Shown one piece after another: positions 58,851 through 64,000 of a DNA stretch of 64,000 nucleotides. A program made the translations under genes and the position numbers. The stretch's first letter is position 1. Every line of letters starts with the position of its first letter. The stretch covers positions 124,001-188,000 of the forward strand of contig NZ_JAUFRA010000009.1 in NCBI RefSeq assembly GCF_030410045.1, given 5' to 3'. Below the pieces are notes generated by a model, which was not told where the DNA came from, made no database searches, and was given only the letters and a program-made list of their open reading frames with translations. Origin of the DNA: Marivivens donghaensis. GTDB lineage: Bacteria; Pseudomonadota; Alphaproteobacteria; Rhodobacterales; Rhodobacteraceae.

Positions 58851-59393
58851 TTAATCCTGTACGAATTTCACCGAGCCAATAAACGGCAAATTTCGGTTCC
58901 GCTGGGCAAAGTCGATACCGTAGCCGACAACGAATTCATCGGGGATTTCAAAGCCAGTCCAATCCGCCTTAAACGGCACCTCGCGACGCGCCGGTTTATC
59001 CAAGAGCGCAATCGTGCGTAACCGCGCGGGTTTGCGGGTTTTGAGATACTCAGTCACCTTAGACAGCGTGTGACCCGTGTCGATGATATCCTCGACCACT
59101 AGAACATCGCGACCCTCAATCTGACCGCGTAGGTCTTTGAGGATACGAACCTCGCGGCTGCTCTCCATTCCATCGCCGTAAGATGACGCCTCAAGGAAAT
59201 CGACCTCAATCGGCAATCCGATCTCGCGCACCAAATCCGCGATAAACACGAACGACCCGCGTAAAAGCCCGACAACAACCAGTTTGTCAGTGTCTGCGAA
59301 CTCTGTCTCAATCACCTTGGCGAGGGCTTCAATACGGGCGGCAATGGCCTTTGCGGAAATCATCTCGTCAATGACATAAGGACGGTTGGGCAT
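58851..59393 (-). CDS. hpt: Hypoxanthine phosphoribosyltransferase
   Basis: A 180-residue purine-salvage PRTase converting hypoxanthine and PRPP to IMP. The PRPP-binding motif VLVVEDIIDTGHTLSKV and LLRGSFVFIADLVREI are diagnostic. The ATG at 59393 is preceded by GGAGAG; the frame is open upstream to 59534 but that part has no homology and overlaps the promoter region of the divergent COQ10-like gene. Confidence 0.94.
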   Translation of the reverse strand: MPNRPYVIDEMISAKAIAARIEALAKVIETEFADTDKLVVVGLLRGSFVFIADLVREIGLPIEVDFLEASSYGDGMESSREVRILKDLRGQIEGRDVLVVEDIIDTGHTLSKVTEYLKTRKPARLRTIALLDKPARREVPFKADWTGFEIPDEFVVGYGIDFAQRNRNLPFIGSVKFVQD

Positions 59394-59535
59394 CTGACTC
59401 TCCGTTAGTTTCGCCTCTTTGTCTGAAAACAGTCCGCCTATGTCAAAGTCGATTTTGGCTATGTGGCGAAATGGCCCTCTTGCATCGCGGGCTGTGGTCC
59501 GTAAGTAAAGACGCGATAAAACCGATGAGGCCAAA

Positions 59536-59979
59536 ATGCCAAGCCACGCCGAGACAAAGGTACTGCCCTACACCGCAAAACAGATGTTCGATCTGGTTGG
59601 CGATGTGGCGAGCTACCCAAAGTTCCTTCCGTGGACGGCAGGCGCACGCATTCGGTCGGTGACTGATCACGGCGATCATGCGGTCATGCTGGCGGACCTT
59701 GTCGTGTCGTTCAAAGTCTTCCGCGAAAGCTTTGGGTCGCGTGTCACGCTCTGGCCCGAGAAGATGCAGATCGACACAGCCTACATCGACGGCCCGTTCA
59801 AGCACCTGAATTCCGTCTGGAACTTTCGCGATGTTGAGGGTGGCTGCGAAGTCGCATTTTCCGTGGATTTTGAGTTTAAGAACAAACTGCTCCAAGGGGC
59901 TGCTGGCATGTTCTTTAACGAGGCGATGTCGCGGATCGTGAAAGCGTTCGAGGATCGCGCGGGCATACTTTACGCCTAA
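59536..59979 (+). CDS. COQ10/RatA-like START-domain protein
   Basis: A 147-residue polyketide_cyc/START-fold protein. The N-terminus has VLPYTAKQMFDLVGDVASYPKFLPWT-type sequence, the COQ10/RatA signature, with FNEAMSRIVKAFEDRA at the end. In mitochondria COQ10 binds coenzyme Q and aids respiration; some gammaproteobacterial relatives are called RatA toxin. Location next to lipA fits the alphaproteobacterial ubiquinone-binding group. Confidence 0.9.
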   Translation: MPSHAETKVLPYTAKQMFDLVGDVASYPKFLPWTAGARIRSVTDHGDHAVMLADLVVSFKVFRESFGSRVTLWPEKMQIDTAYIDGPFKHLNSVWNFRDVEGGCEVAFSVDFEFKNKLLQGAAGMFFNEAMSRIVKAFEDRAGILYA

Positions 59980-59982
59980 ACG

Positions 59983-60007
59983 AAAACGGCCCGCCGTAGC
60001 GGACCGT
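59983..60007 (-). terminator. Hairpin terminator between COQ10-like and lipA genes
   Basis: ACGGCCCGC (59986-59994) pairs with GCGGACCGT (59999-60007), one mismatch, loop CGTA. On the minus strand it is followed by TTTT, so it fits the end of the lipA transcript. Confidence 0.6.
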
Positions 60008-60015
60008 ATGAAGGA

Positions 60016-60966
60016 TTAGGCGAGGCCCAATTTCTTATTTCGCGCGTCCCGCAAACGGGCAAAATCGTCGCCTGCGTGATAAGACGAACGCGTCAGCGGT
60101 GTCGCTGAAACCATCAAGAACCCTTTGCCGTAAGCCGACTTTTCATAAGAGCCGAATTCCTCTGGCGTGATAAACGCATCAACGCGGTGGTGTTTTGGCG
60201 TCGGCTGAAGATATTGGCCAATCGTCAGGAAATCCACATCCGCAGAGCGCATGTCGTCCATCACCTGTAGCACTTGCTGCCGCTCTTCACCCAAACCGAC
60301 CATGATGCCCGATTTGGTGAACATCGACGGGTCGAGCTCTTTCACGCGCTGCAAAAGGCGCAGCGAATGGAAATAGCGCGCTCCTGGACGTACCTCGTGA
60401 TAGAGGCCCGGCACGGTTTCGAGGTTGTGGTTGAACACATCGGGCTTCGCCTCAACGACGATTTCTAGCGCCTCGGGTCCACATTTTAAAAAGTCAGGCG
60501 TCAGAACCTCAATCGTCGTCTCGGGCGACCGATGGCGCACAGCACGGATTGTTTGCGCGAAATGTTCCGCACCCCCGTCGTCCAGATCGTCACGGTCGAC
60601 AGAGGTAATGACGACGTGGTTCAGGCCCAGCTTTTGTACTGCATCCGCAACACGACCCGGTTCAAATACATCAAGCGCGTTCGGTTTACCCGTTGCAACG
60701 TTACAGAACGTGCAGCCACGTGTGCAAATCTCGCCCATGATCATCATGGTGGCGTGACCTTGGCTCCAGCATTCGCCAGCGTTCGGGCACGCGGCCTCTT
60801 CGCAGACGGTCGCGAGCTTGTGGTCGCGCATAATAGCGGCAGTTTTCTTATACCCGTCAGAAGTCGGTGCCTTAACACGGATCCACGACGGCTTCTTCGG
60901 CTGAGCGTTGTCTGGACGGTGCGCCTTTTCAGGGTGCCGCTGATCCGGAATTTTAAGATCGCGCAT
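60016..60966 (-). CDS. lipA: Lipoyl synthase
   Basis: A 316-residue radical-SAM enzyme that inserts two sulfurs into octanoyl groups on lipoyl domains. The auxiliary cluster motif CEEAACPNAGEC and the radical-SAM motif CTRGCTFC are both present, with HVVITSVDRDDLDDGGA and a C-terminal SSYHAGDD. It is divergent from the peroxiredoxin gene with 172 bases between. Confidence 0.97.
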   Translation of the reverse strand: MRDLKIPDQRHPEKAHRPDNAQPKKPSWIRVKAPTSDGYKKTAAIMRDHKLATVCEEAACPNAGECWSQGHATMMIMGEICTRGCTFCNVATGKPNALDVFEPGRVADAVQKLGLNHVVITSVDRDDLDDGGAEHFAQTIRAVRHRSPETTIEVLTPDFLKCGPEALEIVVEAKPDVFNHNLETVPGLYHEVRPGARYFHSLRLLQRVKELDPSMFTKSGIMVGLGEERQQVLQVMDDMRSADVDFLTIGQYLQPTPKHHRVDAFITPEEFGSYEKSAYGKGFLMVSATPLTRSSYHAGDDFARLRDARNKKLGLA

Positions 60967-61138
60967 GGGACCTCCTCCTGAGCGATGATGAAACCGAAAT
61001 AGTCTCTTTATGAATTGAAAGCAATGAATGGCAGCTATGCGCCATTTGAGGGTTCGGTCTGAATTGTGGCTTGGGTAGAATCATTCTAAACAGCGGACAG
61101 AATTGCTGCACTGCAGAGCAACCTTTTAGGAGAGACAG

Positions 61139-61687
61139 ATGAAAGTTGGTTACACGCTTCCCGACGTAACGTTTAAGACCCGTGTTCGTGATGAATCCGT
61201 TGGCGGCCCGAACCCGTTCCGCTGGCAGGACATGACCACTGCGGATTACTTTGCAGGCAAGCGCGTTGTTCTTTTCTCGCTGCCGGGCGCGTTCACCCCA
61301 ACCTGTTCGACCTACCAACTTCCGGGTTTTGAGAACGGTTTTGCAGATTTCGCGGCAGAAGGCATCGATGAAATCTACTGCATGTCCGTGAACGACTCGT
61401 TCGTGATGAACAAATGGGCGCAGGATCAGGGTCTGAAAAACGTCAAAGTCATTCCTGACGGTTCGGGCGAATTTTCCCGCCGCATGGGTATGCTCGTCCG
61501 CAAAGATAACCTCGGCTTTGGTCTGCGCTCGTGGCGCTATGCATGCGTCGTCAATGATGGCGTGATTGAAGCGTGGTTCGAAGAGCCGGGCCTGAGCGAC
61601 AACCACGGCGAAGACCCCTATGGCGTCTCCTCGCCCGAAACTGTGATGGCGTGGCTCAAAGAGGCCAACGCAACCGCAGCCGCCTAA
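61139..61687 (+). CDS. Peroxiredoxin (Prx5/AhpE-type, redoxin family)
   Basis: A 182-residue Prx5-type peroxiredoxin. The peroxidatic Cys56 lies in PGAFTPTCSTYQLPGF; further cysteines are Cys81 and one near residue 141, candidate resolving residues. It reduces peroxides at the expense of glutathione/glutaredoxin or thioredoxin. Ribosome-binding site AGGAGA lies five to eleven bases upstream. It converges on the OxyR gene with a four-base overlap (CTAA), placing the detoxifier beside the sensor. Confidence 0.94.
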   Translation: MKVGYTLPDVTFKTRVRDESVGGPNPFRWQDMTTADYFAGKRVVLFSLPGAFTPTCSTYQLPGFENGFADFAAEGIDEIYCMSVNDSFVMNKWAQDQGLKNVKVIPDGSGEFSRRMGMLVRKDNLGFGLRSWRYACVVNDGVIEAWFEEPGLSDNHGEDPYGVSSPETVMAWLKEANATAAA

Positions 61688-62616
61688 GGCTGGCTCACTT
61701 GTCGGGCATGGGTCAAAAGCCCCTGCCCGGCATTCGTTAGAATACCCGCCAATTCGGTAAACCACCCATCGTCGGTCGTGGTTTCCCGCCGCACCAAGGC
61801 AAGCGTGCGCTTTGGCTCTGCCCCTTTGAACCGCATCAAAGACAGCCCCGATTGCGCGGCTTGCTCGGTTCGAACGGCAATCTCTGGCAGCAGTGTCAAA
61901 CCGAACCCTTCGGCCACGAGGCCACATAGGGTCGACAGCGACGACGCACCGAGATCGACGCGACCGCGACCACGTAACCCGCAAACCTCTAGCGCTTGAT
62001 CGGCAAGGCAGTGGCCTTCATCGAGGAGCAGCAGTTGATCAGGCACAATCTCGGTCGGGCGCAGCGCCTCCCCTCGGTCAGCTAAGGCCGCCAAACGCCC
62101 CTTTGATCCGGCCAGCAGAAACCGATCGTCAAACAGTGGATGCGCGACGAGACCCTTTTCCCCAATCGGTAGCGCCATCACCGCGGCATCGAGGCGCCCA
62201 CGTTTAAGTTCCTCGATCAATCGGTCGGTCTGGGCCTCTCTGATCCGAAGCTCGAGCATCAAATCACGAGCACGAATTTCGGTAACGGCAAGCGGCAAAA
62301 GATAGGGGGCGACAGTCGGGATAACCCCCAACTTAAGTCTCCCTGACAGGCCCTTCTGGTCACGAACCGCTTTTTCGAGGTCTGCTACCTCTGCCATGAT
62401 TTGACGCGCCCGATCCACGGCAACCTGTCCTGCCCGCGTTAGTCGAACTTCACGCGGCAAGCGTTCGAATAGATCAACGCCAAGGTTGCTCTCTATCTCT
62501 TTGATTTGAAGCGACAACGCAGGTTGCGAGACGTGAACGCGTTCGGCCGCGCCAACAAAGCTACCTTCTTCGGCCAGAGCGATCATATAGCGGAGTTGTT
62601 TGAATGTGGTTCGCAT
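61684..62616 (-). CDS. oxyR: Hydrogen-peroxide-responsive LysR regulator OxyR
   Basis: A 310-residue LysR-type regulator: HTH at about 5-64 and effector domain. The peptide LLLLDEGHCLADQALEVC has Cys203 and Cys212, nine residues apart, matching the redox pair Cys199/Cys208 of E. coli OxyR. That identifies it as OxyR rather than a generic LysR. It likely controls the adjacent peroxiredoxin and catalase-type genes elsewhere. Confidence 0.92.
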   Translation of the reverse strand: MRTTFKQLRYMIALAEEGSFVGAAERVHVSQPALSLQIKEIESNLGVDLFERLPREVRLTRAGQVAVDRARQIMAEVADLEKAVRDQKGLSGRLKLGVIPTVAPYLLPLAVTEIRARDLMLELRIREAQTDRLIEELKRGRLDAAVMALPIGEKGLVAHPLFDDRFLLAGSKGRLAALADRGEALRPTEIVPDQLLLLDEGHCLADQALEVCGLRGRGRVDLGASSLSTLCGLVAEGFGLTLLPEIAVRTEQAAQSGLSLMRFKGAEPKRTLALVRRETTTDDGWFTELAGILTNAGQGLLTHARQVSQP

Positions 62617-62657
62617 CAGGTGAACTTATTTAAAACTCAACTTAAGGCAAGTTTTCA

Positions 62658-62756
62658 TTATCCGATTTTCGGCGCGTATTGGCCCTGCTCATCGTAATGG
62701 CGCTTTAATCGTTGTAACGCGATACGAAGCACGATTTTACCCGAGCGCGCGGCCCA
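62658..62756 (-). pseudogene. Out-of-frame C-terminal remnant of the DUF6456 gene
   Basis: In the frame offset from the annotated gene, the minus strand from 62756 reads W-A-A-R-S-G-K-I-V-L-R-I-A-L-Q-R-L then KRHYDEQGQYAPKIG and stops at 62658. This is the usual DUF6456 C-terminus. It overlaps the last codons of the annotated frame, so an internal deletion with a frame shift has separated it from the rest. Confidence 0.7.
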
Positions 62757-63672
62757 GCCCCGGGCCGAGATCATGAAGGGCCGACAGAACACGCCGCCCC
62801 GCACCATCCAATTGAAATTCCGTCCCAGCGGGAGACATCATTAAGGCTGCCCAGTCCAATTGGGTGTTTGCCTCAATATTTGCTAGTTCGAAATCTTCGC
62901 GGAGCCGTTCCCCTGCGGTCACCAAATCTCGCGTCAGAAAAGGTTGCCCATCTTTCCCGCGTCGACGCGAAAGCCCAACTAGCGGACTTTCCGCAATTGT
63001 CACCCGCCCCGCCGTCCGAACGTCGTCAAAGAACCGCTCATCCATGGACGAAATGAACGGACTTTGCGGCTCTGCAAACCCACTGGTTTCGATCATTTGG
63101 CGAATTGCGGCGCGGCCGGTATTGGTGATCCGATAGCGCACGATGCGGGCTTCGGGATCGTCGCAACATATCCAATCGCGCAGCGCAAAGGCCTGCGCGA
63201 CCGCGCGTTCCGTCACAGCCGTGCGCATTGTGCCACCGCTAGGATCATCCCGCACGACGACCGCCATTTCCATGTCGCGAGCAACCGCCAGAACGGCGCC
63301 CGTTTCACATAGACGCCGCAGGATACGGTTCGCTTCTCGGGTGATGTGGTCTTCGGTCAGACCATCAGGCTGCGGGTTTGGATCATTGCGCAGTTCGACA
63401 TTCATAAAGTCTGTTTCCCCATCTGACGCTGATGACCGCGCAGGCATATGCCCCGCTAGCCGTCTGAGTGCATCATCGACCAATGGATCGTCACGTCGGT
63501 TTTCGAACCGTCGCACTTGGCGCAAAATCGTTGAGGCATGGCAGTCGCTCGCCCGTGCCAATGCCCGTATGGAAAGCCCCGTTTCGGTATGCGCCAAATA
63601 GTTCCGTGCGGCATCGGGCACCCACGCAGGCAGATGCGTGACGATGGCCACCCTTTCAGCAGTTACAGTCAT
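62737..63672 (-). CDS. DUF6456 domain-containing HTH protein, C-terminally truncated
   Basis: About 311 residues from the ATG at 63672 (GGGGAA upstream; a start at 63693 is also open). It has an HTH-like N-terminal region (GLSIRALARASDCHASTILRQV), a linker and the DUF6456 domain (ESPLVGLSRRRGKDGQPFLTRDLVTAGERLREDFELA split). The product ends LHDLGPGLGRALG. In the family the sequence continues through a Cys-rich stretch to a KIVLRIALQRL end; that end is present here but out of frame at 62658-62756. So this copy has lost about 25 codons and its C-terminus. It may be non-functional. Function of the family is unknown. Confidence 0.8.
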   Translation of the reverse strand: MTVTAERVAIVTHLPAWVPDAARNYLAHTETGLSIRALARASDCHASTILRQVRRFENRRDDPLVDDALRRLAGHMPARSSASDGETDFMNVELRNDPNPQPDGLTEDHITREANRILRRLCETGAVLAVARDMEMAVVVRDDPSGGTMRTAVTERAVAQAFALRDWICCDDPEARIVRYRITNTGRAAIRQMIETSGFAEPQSPFISSMDERFFDDVRTAGRVTIAESPLVGLSRRRGKDGQPFLTRDLVTAGERLREDFELANIEANTQLDWAALMMSPAGTEFQLDGAGRRVLSALHDLGPGLGRALG

Positions 63673-63746
63673 AGTGTTCCCCAGATCGTCCATCCCACGT
63701 CAGGGCGCAGCGCCCTTAACACCTTTTCAACCTATAATTGCGTTGG

Positions 63747-63761
63747 TTACCTAAATGTTAA
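63747..63761 (+). promoter_or_regulatory. CtrA-box-like sequence
   Basis: TTAC, seven bases, TTAA (63747-63761) matches seven of eight bases of the CtrA consensus TTAA-N7-TTAA. It lies in the divergent region between the DUF6456 and DUF6477 genes. By-chance occurrence is possible. Confidence 0.3.
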
Positions 63762-63896
63762 GGAAACCGCGCCATATCATAATGGTTTCAAAAAGATAAA
63801 TTCTGGTAGCAGGACCGAACGCTGAAATAAGAACACACGCAACACGGGAAAACCTGTGTCAGGACATTCCAAATTCTGACGCGAAAGGACTGACCG

Positions 63897-64000
63897 ATGT
63901 TGGATATCTTTGGAATGGTTGCGGTGCTTAATCGTCCGTCGCTTTTGGTGCGGACGGCGCGATTTGGCGTGGATGATTACAAACGAGCAATCCACCTGCC
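63897..64000 (+). CDS. DUF6477 family protein (5' part, cut by window edge)
   Basis: Begins MLDIFGMVAVLNRPSLLVRT and continues ARFGVDDYKRAIHLP to the edge. This start is typical of DUF6477, a small Rhodobacterales protein of unknown function found beside DUF6456 genes. An AAAGGA ribosome-binding site precedes the ATG. The 3' part lies outside the window. Confidence 0.75.
   Translation, partial: MLDIFGMVAVLNRPSLLVRTARFGVDDYKRAIHL

Noticed and set aside
61102..61120. OxyR or other operator at TTGCT...AGCAA upstream of the peroxiredoxin
   Set aside because: Only 5-bp arms around an unmatched centre; too weak to report as a site.
60953..61984. 343-residue minus-strand frame opposite the peroxiredoxin
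   Set aside because: Overlaps lipA start, peroxiredoxin and oxyR in the wrong frames; no homology.

Overview
The window is a contiguous piece of an alphaproteobacterial chromosome, almost certainly Rhodobacterales (marine Roseobacter-type). Evidence: the block dusB-ntrB-ntrC-ntrY-ntrX-trkA-trkH-hfq-hflX; a fused ispDF followed by pgpA and cinA; NtrC and NtrX proteins without the GAFTGA sigma54-contact motif; long PstA/PstC proteins; DUF6456/DUF6477 genes; and a DddD-type gene for the algal osmolyte DMSP. Base composition is moderate GC throughout. I saw no tRNA, rRNA, insertion sequence, phage gene or CRISPR array.

Layout. 0-4.7 kb: a DsbA/FrnE-like oxidoreductase (cut by the left edge), an acyl-CoA ligase, a divergent XRE-cupin regulator, an entericidin-like lipoprotein and a YejA-like peptide-binding protein. 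4.7-5.05 kb: a gap that holds a candidate small RNA with promoter and terminator. 5-11.6 kb: 3-hydroxybutyrate dehydrogenase, a patatin-like hydrolase, DUF502, the pseudouridine pair psuK-psuG, and a DUF4198/HupE divergent pair. 11.7-13.5 kb: rpsB-tsf. 13.5-21.3 kb: an osmolyte-catabolism island with a LuxR solo, a GMC dehydrogenase, a tandem-domain class III CoA-transferase matching DddD, a LysR regulator and a DoeA/EutD-type ectoine hydrolase. 21.3-28.7 kb: the phosphate operon phoR-pstS-pstC-pstA-pstB-phoU-phoB with a Pho box. 28.8-33.4 kb: a small unknown protein, gamma-carbonic-anhydrase-like protein, gmk, yicC, a PAS protein and class II DAHP synthase. 33.6-40.1 kb: a GlxA-type regulator and a branched-chain-type ABC transporter containing an extra 76-residue membrane protein. 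40.2-42.7 kb: penicillin-acylase family hydrolase. 42.7-55.2 kb: hflX, hfq, trkH, trkA, a TetR gene and the Ntr regulators. 55.4-60 kb: ispDF-pgpA-cinA, amt, hpt and a COQ10-like gene. 60-64 kb: lipA, peroxiredoxin, oxyR, a damaged DUF6456 gene and the start of a DUF6477 gene.

The most interesting region is 13.5-21.3 kb. It could take DMSP through DddD to 3-hydroxypropionyl-CoA (releasing DMS), with the adjacent GMC enzyme as a DddA-like next step, and it also has an ectoine hydrolase. It is flanked by a LuxR solo whose ligand pocket lacks the usual AHL-contact residues and by an 18-bp palindrome. Other notable items are the candidate small RNA at 4821-4895, an unexplained stretch ending in a strong minus-strand terminator at 13554-13860, the DUF6456 gene carrying an internal deletion plus frameshift, a TetR gene with a perfect palindrome inserted in the ntrX-trkA synteny block, and the small membrane protein inside the ABC operon.
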